From Streptococcus xiaochunlingii (lineage in GTDB: Bacteria > Bacillota > Bacilli > Lactobacillales > Streptococcaceae): DNA of 64,000 nt. Under the pieces are notes generated by a model. That model was given only the letters and a program-made list of their open reading frames with translations, did no database searches and was not told the origin of the DNA. Below, in pieces: positions 50,368 to 60,284 of this stretch (position 1 is its first letter; every line of letters begins with the position of its first letter). The stretch spans positions 1,116,001 through 1,180,000 of the forward strand of contig NZ_VFSG01000001.1 of the NCBI RefSeq assembly GCF_006385805.1, read 5' to 3'. The position numbers and the translations under genes were made by a program.

Positions 50368-50889
50368 TTATTTCTGACTTTTTCGGCTGAAAACCAGCTC
50401 TGCAAAAGGGCCAAATTGTCTGAGGCTATCCAGTTGATAAAAGCGCTGCCCTTCCTCTTGGGTAAAGAGGGGAACCCCCTTTCCTAGGATAAGGGGCGCT
50501 ATCTGAATAATGAGGTGGTCGAAAAGATCCGCATCCAAGAGCGGTCCTACCAAGGAATTACCACCAATCACAAAGACATTTTTGCCTTTGTCAATCTGGC
50601 GAACAAAGTCCACCACATCCCCAGCTACTGGCTGGTAATTGCTGACAGGCAGGTGCCTATCATGCGTAAAGACATAGTTTTCCGTAGCTTGATAAAAACT
50701 TTCTACATCTTGCAAATCTTGGATTTCCTCAAAGGTCCGCTTACCCATGATGGTGATATCCATTTGCCTGTAAAAGTCATCATAGCCTGTATCCTCTATA
50801 GAAGCAAGCTGATGCAGCCAGTCTATCCTGTGCTGGCTGTCTGCCAAGTAGCCATCCATGGTGATACAGCCGTAAAAATAAACTGCCAT
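50368..50889 (-). CDS. Dihydrofolate reductase-like (RibD C-terminal domain) protein
   Basis: 173 residues with a single RibD_C fold: FYGCITMDGYLAD at the start, IMGKRTFEEI near 50, and VFVIGGNSLVGPLL near 108 (nucleotide-binding loop). Such YwjB-like proteins are NADPH-dependent reductases of unassigned substrate. They are distinct from the trimethoprim target. 17 bp before cysS on the same strand. Confidence 0.88.
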   Translation of the reverse strand: MAVYFYGCITMDGYLADSQHRIDWLHQLASIEDTGYDDFYRQMDITIMGKRTFEEIQDLQDVESFYQATENYVFTHDRHLPVSNYQPVAGDVVDFVRQIDKGKNVFVIGGNSLVGPLLDADLFDHLIIQIAPLILGKGVPLFTQEEGQRFYQLDSLRQFGPFAELVFSRKSQK

Positions 50890-50897
50890 TCTTGTAG

Positions 50898-51160
50898 TTA
50901 CCTTTCTAGTTCCTTTGCTATTGTCAAAGCGATAGTGAAAAAAGTCATGGCATCAGCTGTCCGCTCTTCATGGCGGGCACCCCAGGTTCGGTTATGATGA
51001 TCTACATAGTCAGCTGTGTAGAAGAACTGATAGACTTTACTCTTGCGAAATTGACTCCAAGCCTTCTTTCAGTTCAAGGACTACCTGGTTCAAAATAGCA
51101 TCTGGTAAATCTGACAGGTCGGTTCCTCCTGTCATATTTCACTTCGATAACTTTTCCAAC
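50898..51160 (-). pseudogene. Decayed small gene between cysE and the reductase
   Basis: Three frames together give a plausible protein: KVIEVKYD, then TGGTDLSDLPDAILNQVVLELKEGLESI, then VYQFFYTADYVDHHNRTWGARHEER to KELER-stop at 50898. Frame changes lie near 51129 and near 51055. A removed A in ACAGGAGG would join the first two segments. Family unknown. The last segment is close to intact, so decay is fairly recent. Confidence 0.5.
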
Positions 51161-51165
51161 CTTTT

Positions 51166-51783
51166 CTAAAGACTTGATGAATGGTGACTGGCTTCCTTGG
51201 CGTGCTCCATCTTATTCACGTAGTATTCACGCTTTTCTTCTTCCTGGTGAATGATTGGCTCATCCTTCTTACCGTGAACACGAACAATCTTGGCAGGAAC
51301 ACCGACAACGGTCACATCACTCGGTACATCAGAGACTACCACTGCCCCTGCTCCTACTTTGGCCTTGGCCCCAATCTCAATCGGGCCGATGACTTGAGCA
51401 TGAGCGGAGATCAAAGCTCCTTCACGAACCGTTGGATGACGCTTCCCTGTATCCTTTCCAGTTCCACCGAGCGTCACCCCATGGTAGAGCATGACGCCTT
51501 TTTCAACAATAGCTGTTTCCCCAATAACGAGGCCCGCTCCATGGTCGATAAAGACACCCGAAGCAATTGTCGCACCTGGATGGATTTCGATCTGGGTCCA
51601 AAAGCGCCAGAACTGACTGTGCATCCGAGCTAGAAGCTTAAAGCCATGATTCCACAAAAAGTGAGAAACACGGTGAGCAGCTAACGCTTTAACGCCTGGA
51701 TAGGTCAAGAGGACCTCCAGCGAGGTACGTGCTGCTGGGTCATTTTCTTTTACAATATCAATGGTTTCACGCCACCATCCCAT
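51166..51783 (-). CDS. cysE: Serine O-acetyltransferase
   Basis: 205 residues. Helical N-terminal domain and a left-handed beta-helix built of hexapeptide repeats (about 70-165), with H near 80 (FIDHGAGLVIGETA) and the GGTGKD loop near 107 as active-site landmarks. Makes O-acetylserine for cysteine synthesis. Starts 24 bp downstream of pnp, with GGAG upstream. Confidence 0.96.
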   Translation of the reverse strand: MGWWRETIDIVKENDPAARTSLEVLLTYPGVKALAAHRVSHFLWNHGFKLLARMHSQFWRFWTQIEIHPGATIASGVFIDHGAGLVIGETAIVEKGVMLYHGVTLGGTGKDTGKRHPTVREGALISAHAQVIGPIEIGAKAKVGAGAVVVSDVPSDVTVVGVPAKIVRVHGKKDEPIIHQEEEKREYYVNKMEHAKEASHHSSSL

Positions 51784-51807
51784 ACCGTGCTCCTTTCTTT
51801 TAAATGC

Positions 51808-54024
51808 TTATTCTTTCGTTGCTTCGCCTGAATCTTTGGCAAAATCTTTTCTAGGTTTGTGGTGACGAGGACGGTCGCCATGACGATGACCCTTCTCACC
51901 TTTTTCTTCCGAATGTTCTGTTTTTGGCGGACGTGGCAAGAGTGCTTTCATAGAAGCATCGACACGACCTTTTTCATCAATCTTGATAATCTTGACATCC
52001 ACTTCATCACCAATAGCTACCAGGTCTTCGACACGGTTGGTGCGAGTCCAAGCCATTTCAGAGATGTGAACGAGGGCATCCGTCTTGTCAAATAGGTTGA
52101 CAAAGGCACCGAATTTCTCGATACGCACAACTTTAGCATGGTAGACTTCGTCCACTTTAGCTTCACGAACCAAACCAGCAATGATTTCTTTAGCGCGGTT
52201 AATAGCAGCTTGGTCGCTCGAGTAGATAGACACGTTTCCTTCTTCATCGATATCAATCTTAACGCCTGTTTCAGCGATGATTTTATCGATGGTTTCTCCA
52301 CCTTTACCGATGACAATCTTAATCTTGTCCACATCAATCTTGATGGTATCAATTTTCGGAGCAGTTGGAGCCAATTCTGGACGAACTTCTGGAATCGTTG
52401 CTTCAATCACGTCAAGGATTTCAAAACGAGCTTTCTTGGCTTGGGCAAGAGCTTCAGTCAAGATTTCCGCAGTAATCCCTTGGATCTTGATATCCATTTG
52501 AAGGGCTGTAATCCCGTCACGCGTACCTGCAACCTTAAAGTCCATGTCTCCAAAGTGGTCTTCCAAACCTTGGATATCTGTCAATACGGTGTAGTTGTTT
52601 CCATCTGAAATGAGACCCATAGCAATACCTGCTACTGGCGCCTTAATTGGCACACCACCAGCCATGAGGGCAAGAGTTCCCGCACAGATAGATGCTTGAG
52701 ATGAAGAACCATTTGATTCCAATACTTCTGCTACCAAACGGATGGCATATGGGAATTCTTCCAAGCTTGGCAAGACTTGAGCAAGGGCACGCTCACCGAG
52801 AGCACCGTGACCAATTTCACGACGACCAGGTGCACCGTAACGTCCAGTTTCCCCTACAGAATATTGTGGGAAGTTGTAGTGGTGCATGAAGCGTTTCTTG
52901 TACTCAGGGTCTAAACCATCGATGATTTGCGTTTCACCCATTGGTGCCAAGGTCAAAACAGAAAGGGCTTGCGTTTGTCCACGCGTAAAGAGACCTGAAC
53001 CGTGAACGCGAGGAAGGTAGTCCACTTGTGCATCCAACGGACGAATTTCATCGACCTTACGACCATCTGGACGAACCTTGTCTTCTGTAATCAAACGGCG
53101 CACTTCTGCGTGTTCCATTTGTTCCAAGATTTCAGCCACGTCCCGCATGATACGGTCAAATTCTTCGTGGTCTGCATATTTTTCTTCGTAAACTGCTGTG
53201 ACTTGGTCTTTGACTGCTTGAGTTGCAGCTTCACGCGCCAATTTTTCTTCAACTTGAACAGCTTTTTGAAGGTCGCTGTTGTAGGCTGCAATGATTTCAG
53301 TTTGCAATTCAGCATCCACATGAAGCAATTCAACTTCTGCTTTTTCCTTCCCAACTGCCGCAACGATTTCTTCTTGGAAGGTAATCAATTCTTTGACAGC
53401 TTCGTGTCCTTTAAGAAGGGCTTCCAACATGATTTCTTCTGACAATTCTTTGGCACCAGACTCTACCATGTTGATAGCGTGCTTAGTACCAGCTACTGTC
53501 AATTCAAGAAGCGATTGCTCTGCTTGCTCTTGAGTAGGGTTGATGATGATTTGGCCATCAACATAACCTACTTGTACCCCAGCGATTGGTCCGTCAAATG
53601 GAATATCTGAGATAGAAAGTGCCAAGGATGAACCAAACATCGCTGCCATTGGGGCAGATGCATTTTCATCGTAAGAAAGGACTGTGTTGATGACTTGCAC
53701 TTCATTACGGAAACCTTCCGCAAACATTGGACGGATTGGACGGTCAATCAAACGTGCTGTCAAGGTCGCATCTGTTGAAGGACGTCCTTCACGTTTCATA
53801 AATCCACCAGGAAATTTCCCAGCCGCATACATTTTTTCTTCGTAGTTGACTTGAAGTGGGAAGAAATCCCCAGTTGCCATCTTCTTAGACATAACGGCAG
53901 CAGTCAAGACAGTTGACTCACCATAACGCACGACAACAGAGCCATTGGCTTGCTTAGCAACCTGACCAGTCTCTACGATCAACTCACGACCCGCAAAAGT
54001 CGTTTGAAACACTTGTTTTGTCAT
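51808..54024 (-). CDS. pnp: Polyribonucleotide nucleotidyltransferase (PNPase)
   Basis: 738 residues from ATG 54024 (AAGGGG 6 bp upstream; the longer frame runs into the 5' repeat). Two RNase PH-like domains (about 1-215 and 300-540) joined by a helical part, then KH (IGKGGETI near 560) and S1 (about 620-690) domains and a basic C-terminal tail. Phosphorolytic 3'-5' exoribonuclease of mRNA decay. Normally near rpsO, here separated from it by about 5.7 kb. Its 5' leader contains structured repeat copy A. Confidence 0.97.
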   Translation of the reverse strand: MTKQVFQTTFAGRELIVETGQVAKQANGSVVVRYGESTVLTAAVMSKKMATGDFFPLQVNYEEKMYAAGKFPGGFMKREGRPSTDATLTARLIDRPIRPMFAEGFRNEVQVINTVLSYDENASAPMAAMFGSSLALSISDIPFDGPIAGVQVGYVDGQIIINPTQEQAEQSLLELTVAGTKHAINMVESGAKELSEEIMLEALLKGHEAVKELITFQEEIVAAVGKEKAEVELLHVDAELQTEIIAAYNSDLQKAVQVEEKLAREAATQAVKDQVTAVYEEKYADHEEFDRIMRDVAEILEQMEHAEVRRLITEDKVRPDGRKVDEIRPLDAQVDYLPRVHGSGLFTRGQTQALSVLTLAPMGETQIIDGLDPEYKKRFMHHYNFPQYSVGETGRYGAPGRREIGHGALGERALAQVLPSLEEFPYAIRLVAEVLESNGSSSQASICAGTLALMAGGVPIKAPVAGIAMGLISDGNNYTVLTDIQGLEDHFGDMDFKVAGTRDGITALQMDIKIQGITAEILTEALAQAKKARFEILDVIEATIPEVRPELAPTAPKIDTIKIDVDKIKIVIGKGGETIDKIIAETGVKIDIDEEGNVSIYSSDQAAINRAKEIIAGLVREAKVDEVYHAKVVRIEKFGAFVNLFDKTDALVHISEMAWTRTNRVEDLVAIGDEVDVKIIKIDEKGRVDASMKALLPRPPKTEHSEEKGEKGHRHGDRPRHHKPRKDFAKDSGEATKE

Positions 54025-54070
54025 TGTAATCCCCTTTGGATTGATAAAATTATACGACTTGCCTACAAAA

Positions 54071-54182
54071 ATCAGGATACAAAGGGCGTGAAGAATCCCG
54101 TATGAAAATAGGAGATTGACGCAGTGTGCCACGCACACCAGGAAATCTATCTTTTTCACTAGGGATTTAGCCCGTGTTCAAC
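54071..54182 (+). repeat. Structured ~110-bp element, copy A (pnp 5' region)
   Basis: Outer stem GGGC (54084-54087)/GCCC (54170-54173); inner hairpin GTGTGC (54124-54129)/GCACAC (54133-54138); conserved GTATGAAAATAGG and ATCTTTTTCACTAGG. Reads antisense to the pnp transcript. A second, truncated start of the element (TCAAGATACTAAGGCC) follows at 54185-54200. Confidence 0.82.
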
Positions 54183-54307
54183 TATCAAGATACTAAGGCC
54201 ACCCAACTCAACGAGATCGGGATTTCAACAGCCTTTCTGTATGTTATATCCTCATCTTTGTATCCAAGCACGTATAACCTTTATTTTACCATATTCAAGC
54301 CCAAAAG

Positions 54308-54331
54308 AAAAAGGCTTTAAAAGCCTTTTTC
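54308..54331. terminator. Terminator of the lipoprotein gene
   Basis: AAAAAGGCTT/AAGCCTTTTT, a short stem with A- and T-runs. The 54183-54307 stretch has no gene. Confidence 0.85.
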
Positions 54332-54387
54332 GAGGAATATTTGATTTCCACTTATTTTAAAATTCTAGAGCTAGATATAGCTACCGT

Positions 54388-55884
54388 CTATTTTCCATTC
54401 CACACATTTTCTTTACTAACGACATAGAATCGCGTTTTGTGTTCTCCACCTGAATAGTCTTTCTTGCTCCGCTTCAACACATAGCGCTCAAAAGGTTGAG
54501 AAGAGGTCTTAACTCTAGTTGTTACTGTAACTGTATCATTCTCAACGACCCACTCATCTGCTGAAGGAATAACAACCTCTGGGCCAGCACCTCCACGTCC
54601 ACCTGGAACGAATTCAAAAAACTTCTTATCTTTCGAAGAGTATATCCATCCTTGTTTTCTTTCTTTCGCAAGTTGAATTAATTGATCTGTAGTCATAGAT
54701 TGAATGGATTCTGATGTTTCTTGAGCTTCCAATTTTTTAATGACATCTGCAAGTTGATAGGTACCTGGAGTATAAGTATTGAAATAATCTAAAAACATGC
54801 CTTCTGTATAAGAATAGATACCGCTATGATCATTTGATAAATCTAATATAAAGGTTGGTTTGACCAATCTAGAATACATTAAAGAATAGCCATTCTCTAC
54901 TACCGAGTGGATATCCTCTTGATCTTCCGCACTCAATCCTTTAACAGTAGATGCATTTCCCCCTTCCACTCTCGTCGTAAACTCAAGCGCGATCCAGCCT
55001 TGGCCAGATTGGAGCTTGCCCCAGGTATATCCATCAGCTGTAACCGTCTCAGTTATCGTGTAAACACCTTGCGGGATCATCCCGACTTCTTCCCCCTTGA
55101 TCGATGCTTCTTTACGAATTCGAAGATCTGAAACTGCTACACGGACTTGGTAACTATTTGTTTGCTGCTCTGAGGTACTTGCTTGGCTGATCGCCTTCTT
55201 CCCAGTCTCTAGTTCTTTCCATCCAAATTTTGCTTGATCCAATTCTTTTGCTGTAATCCCTAAGGCTTTTTCTGGCTTCTGACCGTCCCCATTTTTAATT
55301 TGGATCTTATTGACAGTCTCCAGCTTTCCTTTTTGGAACTTGTAATGGATTAAATCTACTTCTGGTTGAAGAGACGAAAAGCTAGCATAAATGACCGAGC
55401 CATCCTCAAAAATTTGAAAACTTGAACGAGAGCCACCAGAGGAAGCCACAAAAGCTGTATGCAACAATTCTGGTTGCTGGCCTTTCAGATAGTAGATTGC
55501 TGAGACTGTTTGGCCATTCCCAATCAAGAGTTCGTCCCGCCCATCCTTATCCAAATCTGTATAAAAATAGGAAAGGTTAGGTTTACTACCCAGAGTTTGA
55601 AGATATATGGCATAGACATACTCATCCGATTGAGGATCTATTTCTTTTAGTTTGGTCTCTAGACCTGCACTATCACCTGCTTCGATCGCCCTAGAGTAGG
55701 CCTGGTAACGCTCAAGCACTGTTTGATAGTACTCATGCCCAGACGATGCTTTTTTGGAATTTTTTCCATCTGTTACTTCACTTTGAGCTGTAGAGGGTTG
55801 CGTCCGAGGACGTCGCTTAGGCCCACATGCCACCAAGGTTAGCAAGGTCATCGCTACCAAGCTAACTTTATAGAATTTCTTCAT
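54388..55884 (-). CDS. SH3-domain lipoprotein
   Basis: 498 residues. Lipobox LVAC with the lipid-modified Cys near residue 20, then a Thr/Ser/Lys-rich linker, a region with an acidic DLDKDGRDELLIG motif (about 112-124, EF-hand/VCBS-like), a bacterial SH3 domain (about 245-305, VRVAVSDLRIRKEAS), and a C-terminal part of unknown fold. Anchored on the outer face of the membrane. SH3b domains often bind peptidoglycan, so a cell-wall role is likely (inference). Monocistronic. Confidence 0.85.
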   Translation of the reverse strand: MKKFYKVSLVAMTLLTLVACGPKRRPRTQPSTAQSEVTDGKNSKKASSGHEYYQTVLERYQAYSRAIEAGDSAGLETKLKEIDPQSDEYVYAIYLQTLGSKPNLSYFYTDLDKDGRDELLIGNGQTVSAIYYLKGQQPELLHTAFVASSGGSRSSFQIFEDGSVIYASFSSLQPEVDLIHYKFQKGKLETVNKIQIKNGDGQKPEKALGITAKELDQAKFGWKELETGKKAISQASTSEQQTNSYQVRVAVSDLRIRKEASIKGEEVGMIPQGVYTITETVTADGYTWGKLQSGQGWIALEFTTRVEGGNASTVKGLSAEDQEDIHSVVENGYSLMYSRLVKPTFILDLSNDHSGIYSYTEGMFLDYFNTYTPGTYQLADVIKKLEAQETSESIQSMTTDQLIQLAKERKQGWIYSSKDKKFFEFVPGGRGGAGPEVVIPSADEWVVENDTVTVTTRVKTSSQPFERYVLKRSKKDYSGGEHKTRFYVVSKENVWNGK

Positions 55885-56058
55885 CGTATACTCCCTAAAA
55901 CTTTCTCCACTTTATTATACCAAAAGAAGGTAAAAAAGCTAGAAAATCCTTGGCTTCTTATTGGATCCAGCTAGCTTTGATAAGTTCTCCTTTCACCTAT
56001 CATTCTCCCCTATTTTCTGCTATACTGAGTATAGTTATTTGATCAAAAGGAGAACACT

Positions 56059-57855
56059 ATGGAATTAAAAAAACGTTCTGAATTTCCTGAGAACGAACTC
56101 TGGGACCTCACAGCCCTCTACCAAGATCAGGAAGACTTCTTGCGCGCCATTGAAAAAACACGCGAAGAAATCAATGAATTTGTCCGCAACTACAAGGGCA
56201 AGCTCCACACTTTTGAAGACTTTGAAGCTGCCTTTGCGGTCTTTGAACAAATTCAGATCCAACTCAGTCACATTGGCAACTACAGCTTTATGCCACAAAC
56301 GACTGACTTTGGCGATGAAGCTTTTGCGGAAATTGCCCAAGCGGGGATGGATTTCGAAACTTGGGCGAGCGTCGAACTTTCCTTCTTTGATGATGCTTTG
56401 GTAGAAGCGGATGAAGAAGTCCTCGAACGCCTCGGGCAACTCCCTCACCTCACTTATGCCATTCGTCAGGCTAAAATTAAAAAAGCCCACTACTTGGGAG
56501 CTGATGTGGAAAAAACTTTGACCAACCTGGGTGAAGTCTTCTACGGACCACAAGACATCTATACCAAGATGCGGGCTGGCGACTTTGAAATGGCTGATTT
56601 TGAAGTGGATGGAAAAGTCTACAAGAATAGCTTTGTCACCTATGAAAACTTCTACCAAAACCATGAGAATGCGGAAGTCCGTGAAAAAGCCTTTCGTTCC
56701 TTCTCAGAAGGTCTCCGCAAGCACCAAAACACGGCTGCTGCTACCTATCTAGCTCAAGTTAAGTCTGAAAAACTGATCGCAGATATGCGAGGCTACGACT
56801 CTGTCTTTGACTATCTCTTGGCTGAGCAGGAAGTGGATCGTTCTATGTTTGACCGTCAGATTGACCTGATCATGAAGGATTTCGCTCCGGTCGCTCAAAA
56901 ATTCCTCAAACACGTAGCCAAGGTCAACGGTCTTGAGAAAATGACCTTTGCTGATTGGAAGTTGGACTTGGACAGCGCGCTCAACCCTGATGTTACCATT
57001 GATGATGCCTATGACTTGGTCATGAAATCTGTGGCACCTCTTGGAGAAGAATACTCCCGCGAAATCGCCCGCTACCAAACCGAACGTTGGGTCGACTTTG
57101 CGGCCAATGAAGGCAAGGATTCCGGTGGTTATGCCGCTGACCCATACCGTGTCCACCCATATGTCCTCATGAGCTGGACAGGACGCATGAGCGATGTCTA
57201 CACCCTGATCCACGAGATCGGACACTCTGGTCAATTCATCTTCTCAGACAACAACCAAAGCTACTTCAACGCCCACATGTCGACCTACTATGTGGAAGCT
57301 CCTTCTACCTTTAACGAGCTCCTCCTCAGCGACTATTTGGAACACCAGTTTGACGACCCTCGTCAAAAACGCTTTGCCCTAGCACACCGCTTGACAGACA
57401 CCTACTTCCACAACTTCATCACCCACTTGTTGGAAGCAGCCTTCCAACGCAAGGTCTACACCTTGATCGAAGAAGGTGGCACCTTCGGCGCTAGCAAGCT
57501 CAACAGCATCATGAAGGAAGTCTTGACCGAATTCTGGGGAGATGCCGTTGAAATCGATGACGATGCAGCGTTGACCTGGATGCGCCAAAGCCACTACTAC
57601 ATGGGGCTATACAGCTACACCTACTCAGCTGGCTTGGTTATCTCAACAGCGGGATACTTGCATTTGAAGAACTCCGAAAATGGAGATAAAGATTGGCTAG
57701 ACCTCCTCAAATCAGGTGGCAGCAAGACCCCACTTGAGTCAGCCATGATTATCGGAGCAGATATCTCGACTGACAAACCACTCCGCGACACCATCCAATT
57801 CCTTTCAGACACAGTGGATCAAATTATTGCTTACAGTGCAGAATTGGGAGAATAA
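56059..57855 (+). CDS. pepF: Oligoendopeptidase F (M3 family)
   Basis: 598 residues, typical PepF/PepB length. Zinc motif HEIGHSG (about 384-390) with the third ligand Glu about 25 residues later. Two-domain helical enzyme that cuts short peptides (7-17 residues) in the cytosol, working downstream of oligopeptide uptake; some streptococcal homologues degrade signalling peptides. GGAG precedes ATG 56059. Likely co-transcribed with the DUF2785 gene 53 bp downstream. Confidence 0.95.
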   Translation: MELKKRSEFPENELWDLTALYQDQEDFLRAIEKTREEINEFVRNYKGKLHTFEDFEAAFAVFEQIQIQLSHIGNYSFMPQTTDFGDEAFAEIAQAGMDFETWASVELSFFDDALVEADEEVLERLGQLPHLTYAIRQAKIKKAHYLGADVEKTLTNLGEVFYGPQDIYTKMRAGDFEMADFEVDGKVYKNSFVTYENFYQNHENAEVREKAFRSFSEGLRKHQNTAAATYLAQVKSEKLIADMRGYDSVFDYLLAEQEVDRSMFDRQIDLIMKDFAPVAQKFLKHVAKVNGLEKMTFADWKLDLDSALNPDVTIDDAYDLVMKSVAPLGEEYSREIARYQTERWVDFAANEGKDSGGYAADPYRVHPYVLMSWTGRMSDVYTLIHEIGHSGQFIFSDNNQSYFNAHMSTYYVEAPSTFNELLLSDYLEHQFDDPRQKRFALAHRLTDTYFHNFITHLLEAAFQRKVYTLIEEGGTFGASKLNSIMKEVLTEFWGDAVEIDDDAALTWMRQSHYYMGLYSYTYSAGLVISTAGYLHLKNSENGDKDWLDLLKSGGSKTPLESAMIIGADISTDKPLRDTIQFLSDTVDQIIAYSAELGE

Positions 57856-57908
57856 ACTCCTCTACAGCCAACTCTAAAATAAGCTAGTAGAAATTCAGAG
57901 GTGTAGGG

Positions 57909-58700
57909 ATGTATCAAGAATTACAAAGTAAAGTGACAGAAGAAAAACCAAGCTATAACCGAGAAGAAATCCAGTGGTTGCTGGAACATTTAGGAGATCC
58001 CTCACCAGAAATTCGCGATGATCTCGTTTTTACAAGCTTGGCTAGAGGGATTCAAGAAGAACTCTTTACACAGGAACAGTTTCATTTCATTTCTGAGACG
58101 ATTATATCCGATGAAGGAGTAGAAAAAGAGATTGACAAGATTGGACTATCGACACTTGATCGTTCTTTTAGAGCACTGATTTATGCCAATCTCTTGTCTG
58201 CAGATGCCAACCAACAATCGATTTTTTATCAAAGATTAAAAGCTGATATAAGATATATTTTACTGGATCAAGGCTTACACTATCTTTTAAAAGAAAAGGA
58301 TACAACAGGTTTTTCCAGCCAGTATGGTTGGGTTCACGCTTTTGCGCATGGAGCTGATCTTTTAACAGAAGTAGTTTGTCATCCAGACCTTCCTAATAAC
58401 AAAGTTCATGAAGGATTGAACATACTTGGCCAAGTCTTTAAAAGAATTTCAATTCGTTTTACCGATGATGAGGATTGGCGTTTAGCTAGAGTGCTCTATG
58501 AACCTATTTTGCAAGGGAAAATCGAGCAAGAACAAGTAGCTTCTTGGATAAAAACGCTTGACTTTCCAATAGAGGAGAGGGGAGATTTTTATAAATTTTC
58601 CAACCTTAGATCCTGTCTGTTAGAAGTCTATATTCAACTTGATCAGAGAGACTTTTTACAAGATGAGTTGAAAGAGGCCATTCAATCTTTTCAATACTAA
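57909..58700 (+). CDS. DUF2785-family protein
   Basis: 263 residues, all helical. GWVHAFAHGADLL near 140 is the DUF2785 signature; the two histidines in it may bind a metal. Function unknown. More AT-rich and less codon-biased than pepF just upstream. ATG 57909 has AGAGGTGTAGGG upstream. Convergent with trxA, sharing a terminator. Confidence 0.85.
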   Translation: MYQELQSKVTEEKPSYNREEIQWLLEHLGDPSPEIRDDLVFTSLARGIQEELFTQEQFHFISETIISDEGVEKEIDKIGLSTLDRSFRALIYANLLSADANQQSIFYQRLKADIRYILLDQGLHYLLKEKDTTGFSSQYGWVHAFAHGADLLTEVVCHPDLPNNKVHEGLNILGQVFKRISIRFTDDEDWRLARVLYEPILQGKIEQEQVASWIKTLDFPIEERGDFYKFSNLRSCLLEVYIQLDQRDFLQDELKEAIQSFQY

Positions 58701-58733
58701 CTATTGCACTTATTCTTGCAATTTATCATATAA

Positions 58734-58766
58734 AAAAGCACTCCCATTTTATTAATGGGAGTGCTT
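58734..58766. terminator. Bidirectional terminator between DUF2785 gene and trxA
   Basis: AAGCACTCCCATT/AATGGGAGTGCTT stem with flanking A/T-rich sequence. Confidence 0.88.
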
Positions 58767-58772
58767 ATGCTT

Positions 58773-59087
58773 TTAACTCAACTCAGCCACAATGGCCTTG
58801 ATTTGTTCTGCTGTGTGAACACCAGCAACTTGTTTAACCACTTGTCCATCTTTTTTGAAAAGAAGAGTAGGGATAGACATAATGCCGAAAGCACGCGCTG
58901 TATTTGGATTTTCATCAACGTCCATTTTAACGATTTTCAAGACATCTTCTGAAAGTTCTTCAGACAATTTATCCAAGATTGGACCTTGCATACGACATGG
59001 ACCACACCAGGTCGCCCAGAAGTCTACCAAGACCAATCCTTCTTTCGTTTCTGCTTCAAATGTTGCGTCTGTAATTGCTTTTGCCAT
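58773..59087 (-). CDS. trxA: Thioredoxin
   Basis: 104 residues with the active site WCGPC (C28, C31) and the cis-proline loop SIPT near 73. Reduces protein disulfides, including ribonucleotide reductase and Msr enzymes. GGAG precedes ATG 59087. It follows the 74-residue DUF4649-like gene by 12 bp. The family is certain; streptococci usually have more than one thioredoxin. Confidence 0.97.
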   Translation of the reverse strand: MAKAITDATFEAETKEGLVLVDFWATWCGPCRMQGPILDKLSEELSEDVLKIVKMDVDENPNTARAFGIMSIPTLLFKKDGQVVKQVAGVHTAEQIKAIVAELS

Positions 59088-59099
59088 TGTTTTTCTCCT

Positions 59100-59324
59100 T
59101 TAGTTTTTGTATTGATCGAGGTCTTGCTTCATCAAATAGAAGAAGACATCTCCGTAAGTTCCATGGTAATCGAGTTCGTGCCCATTATAGGTCAATTTTT
59201 GTACAGAATAGTAATCCGCTACACCGATCAAGCAGGTCTGTTGGGAGCGTTCAAACTCTTCATAGGAATCAAAATGCATGACTCTTTCTTGTTTTGCACC
59301 ATCTAGATATGTAATATCAATCAT
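59100..59324 (-). CDS. DUF4649-like small protein
   Basis: 74 residues: MIDITYLDGAKQERVMHFDS to LMKQDLDQYKN, a small beta-rich domain matching the streptococcal DUF4649 type. Function unknown. 12 bp upstream of trxA and on the same strand, so it is the first gene of that unit. Confidence 0.85.
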   Translation of the reverse strand: MIDITYLDGAKQERVMHFDSYEEFERSQQTCLIGVADYYSVQKLTYNGHELDYHGTYGDVFFYLMKQDLDQYKN

Positions 59325-59437
59325 ATCGATAACCTCTATTTCTTAAGATGCGTCTATTGTAACTCTTTTAATTACATCTGTCAAACAAAACGACTTACTC
59401 AGAATCATGAATCTTGTCCGAAAAAAGATAACAAAAA

Positions 59438-59730
59438 AGCCCTCTGAATTCAGAGGGCTCCATTCTTGCTGTATAAAACGTTTCTAGACAAGGCGACGAA
59501 CCGAAGATTGTACTAGATTTCTTCTGAAAACAAAAAATCTCCCCGAAGGGAGATAAATCTGGTCTATTTTACCTTACGATGCTAGGAACCGTAGCCGAAG
59601 ATTATACTATAATTCTAGTGAAAAAGAAAAGCTACTCTACAAATAGAGTAACTTAACTTTTTTGTATTCAATTGAACACGGCCTAAGCACTTGGCAAAAA
59701 ATAACAGCCCTCTGAATTCAGAGAGCTGTT
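59438..59730. repeat. Array of hairpins and element fragments between DUF4649 gene and rpsO
   Basis: Four hairpins: AGCCCTCTGAA/TTCAGAGGGCT (59441-59462), ATCTCCC/GGGAGAT (59531-59549), TTACTCTATTT-type stem (59628-59652), and AGCCCTCTGAA/TTCAGAGAGCT (59705-59727). The first and last are near copies. AACCG.AG.CGAAGATT.TACTA is repeated (59503 and 59588), and TAGTGAAAAAGA recurs from the structured element. No gene is visible. The array includes partial copies of the element. Confidence 0.6.
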
Positions 59731-59840
59731 TTGAGCTCGGGCTAAAATCCTAGTGAAAAAGATGAAACTCCTTGTGTTCATCGAACACTGTGTCGTTTCC
59801 CTATTTTCATACGGATTTTTGGCGCCCTTAGCATCATGAT
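59731..59840 (-). repeat. Structured ~110-bp element, copy B (touching the rpsO stop)
   Basis: Minus-strand copy of 54071-54182. Outer stem GGGC/GCCC (59824-59827 and 59739-59742 on the plus strand); inner hairpin GTGTTC/GAACAC (59774-59788). It begins at the last base of the rpsO stop codon and reads in the same direction as rpsO. Confidence 0.82.
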
Positions 59841-60109
59841 TAACGACGAAGTCCAAGAGAGTTGATCAACTCACGGTAACGGTTAACGTCGTTCTTACGA
59901 AGGTAAGCCAACAAGTTACGACGGCGACCGATTTTCTTCATCAAACCACGGTAAGTAGCGTGGTCTTTTTTGTGTTGTTTGATGTGGTCGTTCAAGTGGT
60001 TGATTTCCCAAGTAAGGACAGCAACTTGTACTTCTACTGAACCAGTGTCACCTTCGTGACGTGCGTATTGTGCAATAATTTCATTTTTTTTCTCTTTTGA
60101 GATTGCCAT
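59840..60109 (-). CDS. rpsO: 30S ribosomal protein S15
   Basis: 89 residues from ATG 60109 ([20 protein letters not shown]), the normal S15 size, with GGAG upstream; the longer frame into 60169 is leader RNA. Binds 16S rRNA helix 22. The leader at 60110-60180 can fold a GCAGG/CCTGC hairpin and may be autoregulatory. A structured repeat abuts its stop codon. Confidence 0.97.
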   Translation of the reverse strand: MAISKEKKNEIIAQYARHEGDTGSVEVQVAVLTWEINHLNDHIKQHKKDHATYRGLMKKIGRRRNLLAYLRKNDVNRYRELINSLGLRR

Positions 60110-60284
60110 GATAAGCTCCTTTTCTTTATGCTCTATCCGAGTGGCAGGTTTGGCATAGCCTGCTACCAAGAAAGAGTTAGTTGTCTATTCGACCTATTCA
60201 TTCTACCAAGATTTCATCTTTCTGTCAAACACTTCTGCTTTTTCCAACAGAGTTCTTCAAACCCAAGACTACAATGACTTCTCA

